The notes beneath the pieces were generated by a model. It saw nothing but the letters and a program-made list of their open reading frames with translations, did no database searches and had not been told where the DNA came from. The position numbers and the translations under genes were made by a program. Below are positions 36,701 to 46,760 of a DNA stretch of 64,000 nt, one piece after another. Numbering within the stretch: the stretch's first letter is position 1; the number at the start of each line of letters is the position of its first letter. The DNA is from Rhynchopus sp. YZ270_cl-10 (taxonomy: Eukaryota; Euglenozoa; Diplonemea; Diplonemida; Diplonemidae), in assembly GCA_964035575.1 (NCBI GenBank), contig OZ037908.1, forward strand, positions 248,001 through 312,000. The letters are read 5' to 3'.

Positions 36701-39700
36701 TCAATTAAAGTTTTCTGGATACTCACTGAGTCGTCGCAGGCTCTCGATCTCCAATGCCTCGAGCTCTTCCCGACTTCTTGGCGGATTCCACGCGTTCCCC
36801 TGACCCACGTTTTCTGGCAAACTGCGAGGCACGGCAGACTGCTGCGAAGGAGAAGGAGAAGAAGTCATCGGTGGCTCACGTTGGTTTTGCATGAGGAGGG
36901 AGTAATGGCAAGTCTGACTTCCTGAATGCCCTTCTTGCAGGATGACGCGGAGATTTGTGGAGTTGGGGTTAAAGACCCGACACACCCAGACCCCCCCCTG
37001 GACCAAGATGACCGCTTTGTCGCAGGCCACTGCCACTGCCTCGATTTCGTCGTCAACCAGGAAATGGCCTGGGTTGAGGAACTTCGCGTTGTACGCCCTT
37101 GCACCTTCGCCCACGAAGAAAAAATCGTCCCGCTTTTCGTCGTGTGCAGTTCGCTGCAAGGCAATGGCGCCATCGAGCGCAGAGAGCTGATCAGGCGCAA
37201 ATTGCTGCACAGCGTCACGAATGACTGGCGACGCAAAGTACACTTCATTGCACAATTCCGCAGTCACTTCTTGCATGAAGTCTGTGTACGACATTTGCTT
37301 ATGGGCACTGCGCACAGACCTCATTTCCAGGAAGAAGTCTGAATCCTCAGTGCACAGATTCTCCTCCTGGACGAGCTGCAAAACAAAACTCCCTCGCCGC
37401 ATCTGGAGTCTGGTCAACTCGGCCTGCTCCTCAACACAGAAGTTATCGCGCTTGTCGGCAAGTTCAGCACTGAGCATCCGTGAGGCACACGACACAAACA
37501 ATGTCCTGTCTTGCTGAAGCCGCGACAACGCATGCCGCCTTGCGTGATGCCTGGTGGTTCTGCGGAGTTCCGTCTCCGCGATACTGCCGGGTGAGAAGAC
37601 AATACACCCATCAAGCAAGTGCTGACCCAGTAACGCATGGAGCGCACATGTCCCGTCTCCCACAGTCCTTCGCGGTCTCAACGTGCGCTCTGTGACCTTG
37701 TTCGGAAGGAATCTTCCTTGTTCATCTGTAGGCACTGTGACGCTGTTCTCGTAGCCGGGCATACACAAAAAGTCGAGTCCAGGGGGACCGTCCTCGTACA
37801 CGTCACTCAGCGGAATCGCAGGAACCGAGAAGACATTCGTCGCCAGCAGTTGCGACGGATCCAGACGCTCCGCGGGCTGGACAACGGAGTTATGCACCCA
37901 CCCGCTGGTGTCATTTATCGCTGTGGCCTGCTGCTGGGGCAGCTCCGCCTTGCTTAGAGCAAGAGCGACAGCCAAGAGGGGATCGTCGGTGTCGTTGTTG
38001 TAGGTGAAAGAAGCCTTCTTCTGCGGTGGTTGCAGAGGACTCCGAGGAGAAGACATCCAAGTATCCGCGACACCCGCAAAAGTCACCTCACGCTTGCGCT
38101 TCTGCCCTGTCCTCGACTTCGACGCTGGCTTCGACGCTGGCTTCGATGCCGTCTTCGAGGGTGGCTTCGACACTATCTTCGACGCTGGCTTCGACGCTTT
38201 CTTCGCCGCTTTCTTCGACGCTGGCTTCGACCTCACAAAATTGCTGCGCCGCTGTTGCCACGCAGTAGTTCTCCAGTGAGGGGGAACCGGTCCCTCTCTC
38301 GACTTCGGGAAGTTGAAGCCAGCCGTCATCTTCAGACCTCTCAGAAACAGAGCCTTCTTGGTGTCGGTGAAGGTTGGATCTGTCGGAATCTTGGATGCTT
38401 CCGCATGCAGGTCCTGTGCGAATTTCTGGTACTTCTGGTCGGTGTGTTTCGCGTTCTCGTTCAGGCGGATGAGCTCGTCAACGATGATGGCGGGAGGGCC
38501 CATCTCCAACAACTCGCGGAGGGTGAGGCTCTTTCCGTCCACCAGGTAGTCCGGCTTGGTGCCTTCTTTGAACTCACTTGGCAGCCCGTAGACAAAGTTG
38601 TGCGTCAAGTCTGTGGCCATATTCCCACCCAGACGGGACAGAGTGACATAGGCGTATTGCCACGTGATCTGGGTGGACTTGGTCGGTTTTGGCCTGAGCG
38701 GCGTATCCCTTTTCTTGTTGCCGTGAAGCACAGCGGCAGACTGAATGAGCCCGTCTGAGCGTGGGCAGGCAAACAAAGGCGTGAGCGTGTGTCCCTGAGC
38801 GGAGTACGAGGTGCGCAGGTCCCTCGGGTACAGCGGAAACTGCTGACGCACAACCTCGTTACTCTGAAACATCAAATTGCAGGTATGGGGCTTCACCAGC
38901 AGATGCCCCTTTCCGTACCCCACGTCCGGTGCGGCATCTTCACCAAAGTCGATCAGCAACGCGTACGGCAGCGTGTTCACCACCATCACAGGCGTTTTCA
39001 CCGACGCCTCTTCCTCCTCATGCGCATGCACAGACCGCCACAGGATCTTCACCAGCACACCCACCGTCTCCTTCACAATGCCAAGCTGCTGGTAACAATG
39101 GCGGAGCAAACGTACTGGCATTCCCTTGTACAGCGCGAGCATACCAGGAAGATGCTTTGTCAAGTTCAAACTGAGAAGTGCCAGCTTTTGCGCGTCTGCA
39201 CCACTCAGCCGTCCTGCGTTGCGGTCGTTGCTGTTCATGGATCGCTTGAGGCGATCATGTGGGCGGATCAGGTACACAACACGGCCCGCTTTCCTCGCCA
39301 TCTGCACAGTGTGGTCGACCTGCATCTCGTTCGCAGGTGCCCAGGTCTGGAACACCTTTGCGCAACCCACTGGCGGCCTCTTCTTGGCAGTCTCGTCAAG
39401 GTCGACGTAGCGGGTGGTGAACAAGTCGAAGACCCTGTCGGAAAGTGGAACCCCCCTCCGCATACACGACAGCAGCTCACCAAGATCCGTGCACTTGGAC
39501 CGCTTAAGCTTCGTCAGGATCACCGTGTCATCCATTAAATACTTGTAGATTTGGATACCCCGCACGATGTCTGTTGCGCCCTTCTTCAGCTGAGGGTCAA
39601 GCAGGGACGGATCCATCTCGTCTGCGTACACAGGCATAGCTCCGACAGGGCCGTGCTGCATGTTGTCCCCCATCACAATCACAATGGGGATTGACCCGAA

Positions 39701-42700
39701 CGAGTCCATCACGCCTTCCCTTGAGCGGTGCTCGCGTGCACTGGAGATGTTCCGCAGCTGGAACTCCCTTCCGTTCAGCCAAGCAAGAAGTTGTGGGGGA
39801 AGCAAGGACATTTCATCCACAACCAAAGCCTGCAGAGAACTCCACAACTGCGTCATGCGGGTGTTGAGCTTCGTCCACGAAATCTTTTCCGTGTCCCTCG
39901 TGGCACCACACAATTTGTGGATGGTCACGCCACCGACGCTCTGTGCACAGCTGTTCGAGTACGCGCACGTCTGCAGTTTCATCTGCGCGTAGATGAGGAG
40001 GGGTTTCATAAACCTAGTGACGATGTAGGATTTACCCGACCCTCCTTCACCTTGGATCACCAACCGCAACTGATCCGCAGGCTTGTAATCCAGATCCACA
40101 ACCTTCAGCACTGTCTGCAAAATCAGCAAGCACGCCGAAAATTGCCCAAAGTCACCCTTTTTCCCAAACCCTTCCCAGGAGCAGTCGCCATCCGCAAGCG
40201 CCGCAGCAACGTCCTTGTCACATACATTCTCCAAAGTTGTAGGAAGAATGTCGAGGTCCACCAGCAACACCGCGGCGTACCGTATCACCTCCGCCCTTGT
40301 GCGCGGAATCCCTGCCGCAAACGAAGCAGGAGCAATGCTCGCGTTGGCCGCCTCCTTTTCCTTGACTCCGATCTTGCTAAGGGCATCACGCATCTTCTCC
40401 ATCTCAGCCTCATCGACCGCACACAGTTCGTCTTCTTGCACAAAAGGGGCAATCTCCGTCGCACGAAACTGCTCCTGCGGGAAGTATCTGGCAGACTCCC
40501 CCACCTTCTCCATGACTGCTTCAGTGCTGAGCAAGTTGTCATCGGAGCTGTTCGCGTTGAGGAAAGGGAAGTCGAGCCCTTCTTCAGGAAACGTCTCGTC
40601 TTCTTTCTGTACAGCACGAGCAGAAAACAGATCGTCGCCGCCTTCAAACTCGTACTTTGCAGCGTCCTTCTGTGCCGGGAGGTTGCTCTGCGTCTCACGC
40701 ACAACCTGTCCTGCTGTGAGCACAGTTCTGCTCTGCGATTCGGAGATTGCACGTATGTTTCTCGCCACTTTCCTCGCTATAAACGCAGAGTAAAGCGTCG
40801 GCTGGCGGATGAAGACAGCAAGCGAAGGATACTGTCTCCACTTCTCAAGCAGCTCATCCGCACGCACTGCCTCCCTCTTCACGCTGTAGTAGAAGTGTTT
40901 CCACGTGAGAGAGAAGTTGCGCCCTACATCCATATGCAGCGGGCTCATTGCATCCTGAAGGGGGTTGCAACGATCAGCGTCGGGGTGTTTGCATCGGATC
41001 GGCATGAACAGCACAAGCAAGTACAGAGCCTGTGCTTCAGCGTCCTGCGTCTCAGAGGGGCACCTCTTTCCCTGCACTTGCACAACAGTGACGGGAAACC
41101 GCACCTTCTGGTGAAACCCAGCCTTCGCTGCAGAGTGGTGGCGGACGAAGGGGAACTCGGTTTCGCCATCCAGGATCTTCCCGCGAGGAGTCTCCACCCT
41201 GCGAACATGAAGCGAGTAGACGTAGAAGCTCATGTCGCGGAGAAGTTCGTGGTCTCCCCTGTGGAGGTAATCCAACCACCCAGAAGAGAGGTGCACTGCA
41301 ATAGGAGGAGTAGGAGTGGCAGTTTTGGCATCGGCATCCGAGCCCTGTTCATCTGAGCCCCAGTCTTCGCAGTGTGCATCCTCAGCATCACCAACTGCCT
41401 TCACGGTGTAGCGCTTCTGCAGCAGCGTGAGCAACTCATCCGCGGGCCCAGTTGCTTCATCAGCCTTGTTCTTTCTCGCTGCATCTTGCGAGTCCATCGC
41501 ATGCGACAACAGGGAGGAGATGTAGATGCGCCAGAAAGAGTGCGTGCTGTAGTGTTCGTAGTGGAATATTAGATGAGAGCACATTTCAGGAGCGGTGATG
41601 ATGCGCGCACGGTTCAGTTGCTGGGAAATCGTTGTCAGCAGTGTAGCATGCTTCTTGTACTGCGCTTCTTTCGCAGAGATGGCCGTATTCTTGTGCTTTG
41701 CTACGTTTTTGTAGTAGCTTGAGGCAACGAAACGCATCACATCAAACAGAGGCGCTGCGGAAGGTGCTGACTTCGTGATGTAGCCAGTGATGTAGTGGCT
41801 GATCACGATGGAGTCACTCAGCATCGACCGGAACGACGACTTTGCCACTTGTACTGCCTTGTAGTACGAGTGGTTATCGTTATCATCAATAAGACGCTCT
41901 TGCAGGTTCTTGAGCGTCGATCTGAGACCGACCGTGATCGTCTGCACATCGACATTACACCGCAAAGCAGTCGACAGGACGGGGTGGAAGTTGGAGACAA
42001 ACGGGTGGTCTCTAGCAGAAGCCACACGCCCGTTTTCATCAACTCCAACTTTGTCCCGGAGCGCCTTCCCGTGCACAACGAAGCGACCGACCTCACCTCC
42101 AGACATGAGCGCCTCCACTGTGTTGTAGAAGCGGTGCCTGCACAAACGCGACAGCAGCGACTTCCGTGTTTTGAAACACGTGTTCTTGCAAGTGTGCACG
42201 TGCGAGAAGATGACAGTGTTCCGAAGGTCTTTGAACAACATGCCGTTCCACACGCTCTGCGGCATGTCACGCGAGGTGTGGTACTGCGGATGCTGGGACA
42301 GTGCAGCACCTGTCAATGGGAAGTCGAAGTGCGGTCCTGTTTTGCCGAGCGACGTTGCCAGTTGGATGTGGCGGTCGGGCTCCTCCGGCACCAACGCAAG
42401 CTCACATCCCCCGCGCACAACATTCAACTGTGACCCCGTCCACGTGTCCTCCGTCGTGAGCCGCTTCTGTTGGTCCGTGAGCGGAATCCCAACGTACTCT
42501 TCCTGCTCCAAGAGCCTTGCTGCCTGCGCCAGACCCTCAAACTGCACTGCCTGCACAAATGCCTCAGTCTTGTCGCAGAACTCAAGCAGAACGTCGAAGC
42601 AGGACCTGGCGTCGTACACACGCACAGGCTTATCCAAGCTGTCAGCGTCAACAGGGGTCCATTGCACTGGTTCGACGCAAGCGCTGAGCGGGGAATCAGT

Positions 42701-45700
42701 GATGGCGCTGTGAGACGCACTCGCACTTGTCACAGTTGCATCTTCGTCATCACTTGTACACAGACTCATCGCGTCAGACTCAAGTGCGCTCGGTTTTGAC
42801 TCCTGCCCGATGAACGAGTCTGTGCCTGCGCGGTCTGGAGAATGGTTCATTGTGGTGTGTGTACGAGTGAGAGCGCTCACTGCCTCGCACGGTTCACCAC
42901 CTGACGCAGAAGACAACAATGGCTCGGGTGAGGCGGCACGTTCCACCGAAGGGAACCGTGGCACATCATCTGGATCAATGTCAAGGGTGTCGAACAGCTC
43001 CTTCATCACGTGATCCTTCAAACCCACACACTGAGCGATCCAGATGAGTATGTGCGAGTGCAGGTTGCCGTGCGCGTTCGTCTCGTTGCAACCAAACATC
43101 GCTGCAATGTCCATAAAACACCCCGCAGTACGTGTCGCAAGGTCATCCCACTGGTCGTGCTTGAGCATGTGGTCACTGGGTGCGTCCTGCACAGTTTTCA
43201 CGCCAAGCAGGGTTTCGTGGAGCAGTTTCATGGAGGTGTGAAAGCGGGTGCAGTGTCCAACCGGGTCGTAAGCCTGCGTTTTGTTCATCTCCGAAAGCGA
43301 CGGAAGCTCAGGCTCAGTGTCGGTGTTGTACGTCTCTGCCTTCTGTGTGTGCATGTACCGCGCCAACTCGTTCCGCACGGTGATGTTGGGCGTGATGTAC
43401 AAGTCGGGCGGGCCGAAGTACATCATCAACGCAACAATGCTGCACCGCAAGGACACACGACTCCCAAGCGACCCAATCACATTCGCCTCGGAAAAGTTCA
43501 GTGCGCGGAACATTTCCTTGATGGCGGGGTGCACGGAATCCGACACAAGAGCGTCACGCAGCGAGTCGTGGTCCTTAAGCGTCGTTATCGCTTCGCTGAA
43601 CTCACGGGGGTTTGCAACCAGGCTGTCCACAGTGGCCCTAACACGTGTGAAAGAGGCGCGTTTCACGTGTACGCGGGCACTGCGGAGCGAGTCCAGGCGT
43701 GAAACCAAATTGTGCACCACACACAAAAAGGTGAAGCTGCGTCTGAAGCGCGGAGCGGGTGCACTATACGCGTCGAACGAAGATTCATCTTCCTCCAAAA
43801 TCGGGTCATTCGCAGTCTGAACAGACCCATACTCCAGTTCCTCGCGTTGCAAAAGCACAGCCCCCCATTCGCGGAGTGAGAGTGGTGTCTTGCGTTTCTG
43901 GTACGGAGTGCCCTCTGTGCCGTACGGAAACAAGTGCGGAAACGCCCTGGGCCAGAAGGTGTCATCGTACTGCGACAGAGGGCTGCTCTGGTCCACAGTC
44001 AAGATGTACTTCGCGTTCCTGTTCCCGTCAGTGCTCGCAGCAGAAGCAGCAGAAGCAGCAGCAGCAGCAGCAGCCACAGCTTTTCCACCACTACCGGTCG
44101 ACGCAGTCTCCCACGCATCATCAACGTCCCTTTCGAAGCTGCTCACTGCTTCCTTGTACTTGTCCACAAAAGTCTGGTTGAGGTACTCGATGATTTTCGC
44201 ATCATCGCTGCACACGTTGCGGAGGTCGTTCACAAGCTGCTGGAGGGCAGGGTTGCGGTTCAGGCATTCATCCAGAGAAGAAGTGGAGGGTTCGTGGACG
44301 AAGTGGAAGGTGTCGCTGCCGGGGCTGTCATCACGAAGGGTACGATAGATGTCCCCATCGAAAAACTTCCGGAACTGCTCCCGGATGGCCTCGTTGCCAG
44401 GGTCGTCAACGCTAAAGAGCGAACAGGTGTCGGCTTTGTTCAGCTCCTCATCCCGCATGCGAATGTCGTCGCAGCGCACGTCGGTGTAGACCCCAGAATG
44501 CCTCTTCAGGAAGGTGAAGGCATCGCGAAAGTCAGACGTGTCGATCTTTTGCCAGCGACGCACCTTGTTGAGGATCTCGTGTCCCTGTCCGTCTGCTGCA
44601 CCAGAACTCCAGATGACAAGAAAGTGGTCATCAAGAACGCTTTGCGGAGGAGGGACAGTGTCAGACGCGGCAACTGCGTGTGTGGGCAGTATGGCCGTGT
44701 TTCCCTGCAGACCACGCCCGCCGTCAGGGTGTTCACGCAGCCGCGTCACCTTCATGTAAGGGACAGCAGTTGCAACGAACTTGGTCAGGTCGTCAGACGC
44801 GTTGCAAAACACCTGCGGAAGACGGCCGAAGAAGAGACCGTTCGCAATGGCAGCGGCGGGCATCTTCCCTGCTGCGGCTGCGCCTATCGGCCACGTTCGC
44901 AGTGTCCCCAAGCAGTCTCTGCAAGCCTGCGGGTGTACGCCAGCTGCGAGACCCGTCATCGCCTTCTTGTGCAACAACAAGCGGCAGCCGTCCACAACAA
45001 CACACGAAAGCGACAACTCATGCATACTGAGCCTACTAGTCGCATTTGAGTATACGAATGACGAGTAGTAGGTCTCAGGAGAGAAGGCGTCTGCGAAAGC
45101 AGGGTGCGCAGACAGGAACTGCTTCGCATCAAACGGCTGCATCTCGTGCGTCTCTGTCAGGCGAGCACACACAACGCAACCTGACTTCGAGCGAGTGTGT
45201 CCACCAGGTTGCTGCAACCCACCTGCGAAGCTTGCCAGCAGTTCACGCCACACCACCGGATCCGCATCAGGGGGGTTCCCAGCTGACCGCCAGTACAGCA
45301 CTTTGCTTCGGTACACACGGTGCCCTCCGTGCGAATCCCGGATGTGCTCATCAAGCACCTTTGATGACGCGCAATCAAAGGTGCAGAGGAGGCAACCGTT
45401 CTCTACCCTTTGCCGCGTCGGAGCGCTGGTTCCCCCAAAAAGCCTCTCAGCGAAGGTCTCATGCGCGCTCCGGATGTGGGCCACCATAACAGGCTCACAT
45501 GCACTCGAGAAGAGACAGGCAGGTTCAGTCTCTGAGCCGGGGTATGGGCACACAGTAGTCAACACACGACTACTAGGAGTGCTGCCGCTGCCGCCGCCGC
45601 CGCCGCCACCGTCGCCACCAGAGCCACCGCCGACACCGGCGCCACCGTCGCCACCAGAACCAGCACCGCCACCACCGCCACCACCGCCACCACCGCCACC

Positions 45701-46273
45701 ACCGCCACCACCGCCACCACCGCCACCACCGCCACCGCCGCCAATATAACCAGCAGTTGGGATCGCAACACCACTCACATCAGGACGTTGACAGTCAGAG
45801 GAAGAGGTAACCCAGTGCATGTTCAGGGACTTCATACTGTCGAATGTCCCGTGGCACTGCTCACACTGGAATCCGCTTCTTTGTGACGTAGTTGTGTTAG
45901 GTGTTGACTCGGAATGTACTGAGGTCACATGACAGTCGTAACCATCAGTACCAATCCATGCGTGGCAGCTATTGCACCTCGTTACGGTCTTGTCCTTGTG
46001 ACACTGACCCTGTGGCAGCTTGCACCATCCCTTGCTCTCACGTGCACTGCGATGCCTCCCAACACCCTGTTCACTCTTGAATGTTCCCCTGCACGAGAGA
46101 CATGTCAGGGTCGTATCGTCCTCGTCGTCATCTTCGGATTCTTCGTCTTCTTCTTCTTCTTCTTCTTCTTCGAATTCTTCATCTTCTTCTTCTTCTTCCC
46201 TCGACCCCTCGCTCCCCTTCGACCCCTGCGACGCCTCGCTCTCGCTCCCCTGCGACCCCTCGTATTCGTCCAT
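36701..46273 (-). CDS. Helitron Rep-helicase with UIM and OTU protease, copy B
   Basis: A 3190-residue protein. Order: acidic Ser/Glu start (1-53); C2H2/C2HC fingers (58-73, 100-120, 137-161); poly-Gly (~178-204 and beyond); more fingers (~242-275, ~292-312); Rep endonuclease with the HUH pair H1072/H1074 in HGNLHSHILIW and catalytic tyrosines Y1494/Y1498 in HYITGYITKS; and PIF1-type helicase with Walker A GEGGSGKS (2075-2082), Walker B DE (2153-2154) and AYVTLSR (~2541). Then come Lys/Ser repeats (2682-2720), a ubiquitin-interacting motif (2763-2777, core LAVALALSKAE), and an OTU domain with D2873/C2876 in GDGTCALHAL and H3123 in CHYSLL. Rep nicks and joins single strands at the element ends; the helicase unwinds. 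OTU domains are known in some Helitrons; its target here is unknown. The start follows a poly-T leader. No break is visible. Confidence 0.95.
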   Translation of the reverse strand: MDEYEGSQGSESEASQGSKGSEGSREEEEEDEEFEEEEEEEEDEESEDDDEDDTTLTCLSCRGTFKSEQGVGRHRSARESKGWCKLPQGQCHKDKTVTRCNSCHAWIGTDGYDCHVTSVHSESTPNTTTSQRSGFQCEQCHGTFDSMKSLNMHWVTSSSDCQRPDVSGVAIPTAGYIGGGGGGGGGGGGGGGGGGGGGGGGGGAGSGGDGGAGVGGGSGGDGGGGGGGSGSTPSSRVLTTVCPYPGSETEPACLFSSACEPVMVAHIRSAHETFAERLFGGTSAPTRQRVENGCLLCTFDCASSKVLDEHIRDSHGGHRVYRSKVLYWRSAGNPPDADPVVWRELLASFAGGLQQPGGHTRSKSGCVVCARLTETHEMQPFDAKQFLSAHPAFADAFSPETYYSSFVYSNATSRLSMHELSLSCVVVDGCRLLLHKKAMTGLAAGVHPQACRDCLGTLRTWPIGAAAAGKMPAAAIANGLFFGRLPQVFCNASDDLTKFVATAVPYMKVTRLREHPDGGRGLQGNTAILPTHAVAASDTVPPPQSVLDDHFLVIWSSGAADGQGHEILNKVRRWQKIDTSDFRDAFTFLKRHSGVYTDVRCDDIRMRDEELNKADTCSLFSVDDPGNEAIREQFRKFFDGDIYRTLRDDSPGSDTFHFVHEPSTSSLDECLNRNPALQQLVNDLRNVCSDDAKIIEYLNQTFVDKYKEAVSSFERDVDDAWETASTGSGGKAVAAAAAAASAASAASTDGNRNAKYILTVDQSSPLSQYDDTFWPRAFPHLFPYGTEGTPYQKRKTPLSLREWGAVLLQREELEYGSVQTANDPILEEDESSFDAYSAPAPRFRRSFTFLCVVHNLVSRLDSLRSARVHVKRASFTRVRATVDSLVANPREFSEAITTLKDHDSLRDALVSDSVHPAIKEMFRALNFSEANVIGSLGSRVSLRCSIVALMMYFGPPDLYITPNITVRNELARYMHTQKAETYNTDTEPELPSLSEMNKTQAYDPVGHCTRFHTSMKLLHETLLGVKTVQDAPSDHMLKHDQWDDLATRTAGCFMDIAAMFGCNETNAHGNLHSHILIWIAQCVGLKDHVMKELFDTLDIDPDDVPRFPSVERAASPEPLLSSASGGEPCEAVSALTRTHTTMNHSPDRAGTDSFIGQESKPSALESDAMSLCTSDDEDATVTSASASHSAITDSPLSACVEPVQWTPVDADSLDKPVRVYDARSCFDVLLEFCDKTEAFVQAVQFEGLAQAARLLEQEEYVGIPLTDQQKRLTTEDTWTGSQLNVVRGGCELALVPEEPDRHIQLATSLGKTGPHFDFPLTGAALSQHPQYHTSRDMPQSVWNGMLFKDLRNTVIFSHVHTCKNTCFKTRKSLLSRLCRHRFYNTVEALMSGGEVGRFVVHGKALRDKVGVDENGRVASARDHPFVSNFHPVLSTALRCNVDVQTITVGLRSTLKNLQERLIDDNDNHSYYKAVQVAKSSFRSMLSDSIVISHYITGYITKSAPSAAPLFDVMRFVASSYYKNVAKHKNTAISAKEAQYKKHATLLTTISQQLNRARIITAPEMCSHLIFHYEHYSTHSFWRIYISSLLSHAMDSQDAARKNKADEATGPADELLTLLQKRYTVKAVGDAEDAHCEDWGSDEQGSDADAKTATPTPPIAVHLSSGWLDYLHRGDHELLRDMSFYVYSLHVRRVETPRGKILDGETEFPFVRHHSAAKAGFHQKVRFPVTVVQVQGKRCPSETQDAEAQALYLLVLFMPIRCKHPDADRCNPLQDAMSPLHMDVGRNFSLTWKHFYYSVKREAVRADELLEKWRQYPSLAVFIRQPTLYSAFIARKVARNIRAISESQSRTVLTAGQVVRETQSNLPAQKDAAKYEFEGGDDLFSARAVQKEDETFPEEGLDFPFLNANSSDDNLLSTEAVMEKVGESARYFPQEQFRATEIAPFVQEDELCAVDEAEMEKMRDALSKIGVKEKEAANASIAPASFAAGIPRTRAEVIRYAAVLLVDLDILPTTLENVCDKDVAAALADGDCSWEGFGKKGDFGQFSACLLILQTVLKVVDLDYKPADQLRLVIQGEGGSGKSYIVTRFMKPLLIYAQMKLQTCAYSNSCAQSVGGVTIHKLCGATRDTEKISWTKLNTRMTQLWSSLQALVVDEMSLLPPQLLAWLNGREFQLRNISSAREHRSREGVMDSFGSIPIVIVMGDNMQHGPVGAMPVYADEMDPSLLDPQLKKGATDIVRGIQIYKYLMDDTVILTKLKRSKCTDLGELLSCMRRGVPLSDRVFDLFTTRYVDLDETAKKRPPVGCAKVFQTWAPANEMQVDHTVQMARKAGRVVYLIRPHDRLKRSMNSNDRNAGRLSGADAQKLALLSLNLTKHLPGMLALYKGMPVRLLRHCYQQLGIVKETVGVLVKILWRSVHAHEEEEASVKTPVMVVNTLPYALLIDFGEDAAPDVGYGKGHLLVKPHTCNLMFQSNEVVRQQFPLYPRDLRTSYSAQGHTLTPLFACPRSDGLIQSAAVLHGNKKRDTPLRPKPTKSTQITWQYAYVTLSRLGGNMATDLTHNFVYGLPSEFKEGTKPDYLVDGKSLTLRELLEMGPPAIIVDELIRLNENAKHTDQKYQKFAQDLHAEASKIPTDPTFTDTKKALFLRGLKMTAGFNFPKSREGPVPPHWRTTAWQQRRSNFVRSKPASKKAAKKASKPASKIVSKPPSKTASKPASKPASKSRTGQKRKREVTFAGVADTWMSSPRSPLQPPQKKASFTYNNDTDDPLLAVALALSKAELPQQQATAINDTSGWVHNSVVQPAERLDPSQLLATNVFSVPAIPLSDVYEDGPPGLDFLCMPGYENSVTVPTDEQGRFLPNKVTERTLRPRRTVGDGTCALHALLGQHLLDGCIVFSPGSIAETELRRTTRHHARRHALSRLQQDRTLFVSCASRMLSAELADKRDNFCVEEQAELTRLQMRRGSFVLQLVQEENLCTEDSDFFLEMRSVRSAHKQMSYTDFMQEVTAELCNEVYFASPVIRDAVQQFAPDQLSALDGAIALQRTAHDEKRDDFFFVGEGARAYNAKFLNPGHFLVDDEIEAVAVACDKAVILVQGGVWVCRVFNPNSTNLRVILQEGHSGSQTCHYSLLMQNQREPPMTSSPSPSQQSAVPRSLPENVGQGNAWNPPRSREELEALEIESLRRLSEYPENFN

Positions 46274-46280
46274 TGCAAGT

Positions 46281-46313
<33 letters not shown>

Positions 46314-46450
46314 ACATTTCATGCCTGTTTGATTTGTGAGTGAGTTGGCGAAGTAAAGAGATTGACAAGAGGATACTCAAAAATGGGGAAGGGGGTTTTC
46401 TTCTATTTCTTTCTTCTTATTCTCTTTGAGCGGTAAACAGAGCATTCACA
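46274..46450 (-). other. Helitron 5' leader, copy B
   Basis: On the coding strand it runs from a pyrimidine/purine-rich segment to a T tract of about 33 immediately before the ATG. A homopolymer this long next to the start may mark a core-promoter or nucleosome-free zone; that is inference. No TATA box is evident. Confidence 0.45.
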
Positions 46451-46760
46451 GCAAAAAAGCAAGGTTCAGAGTGCATCCATACAAAAGATGCAAGGTTCAG
46501 AGTGCATCCATACAAAAGATGCAAGGTTCAGAGTGTATCCATAGTCCATAGTGTATCTTAAAAAAGGGAAGGGGACAAAAGGGGGGAGATGAGTGCATCC
46601 ATACAAAAGATACAAGGTTCAGAGTGCATCCATACAAAAGATGCAAGGTTCAGAGTGCATCCATACAAAAGATGCAAGGTTCAGAGTGCATCCATACAAA
46701 AGATGCAAGGTTCAGAGTGCATCCATACAAAAGATGCAAGGTTCAGAGTGCATCCATAGT
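46451..46760. repeat. 31-bp satellite, block 5 (reverse orientation)
   Basis: Units of CAAGGTTCAGAGTGCATCC with CAAAAGATG are the reverse complement of the left-hand blocks. This block starts at the Helitron 5' limit and forms the inner edge of the right inverted arm. Confidence 0.93.

Larger units (their letters stand above)
34429..38567. repeat. 4139-bp tandem duplication, second copy
   Basis: Second copy of 30290-34428. Its right end is continuous with the intact Helitron gene (next bases TTGAACTCAC), showing that the donor was Helitron copy B. Confidence 0.95.
34745..46450 (-). mobile_element. Helitron, copy B (~11.7 kb)
   Basis: The 3' limit is set where the sequence GGATTCGCAAAACTAAA (minus strand) meets different flanks in different copies. 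The 5' limit is approximate, where the leader meets 31-bp satellite at about 46451. CTAA at the end resembles the Helitron CTRR terminus, and AGTTTGCG / CGCAAAACT form a subterminal inverted pair at the 3' end. No terminal inverted repeats or target duplication are seen, as expected of rolling-circle transposons. One large gene fills most of it. Confidence 0.8.

Noticed and set aside
39728-41356. 542-codon frame opposite the Helitron gene, and other plus-strand frames at 38030-45749 and 54840-62559
   Set aside because: They are antisense shadows of a strongly coding minus-strand gene, without motifs of their own.
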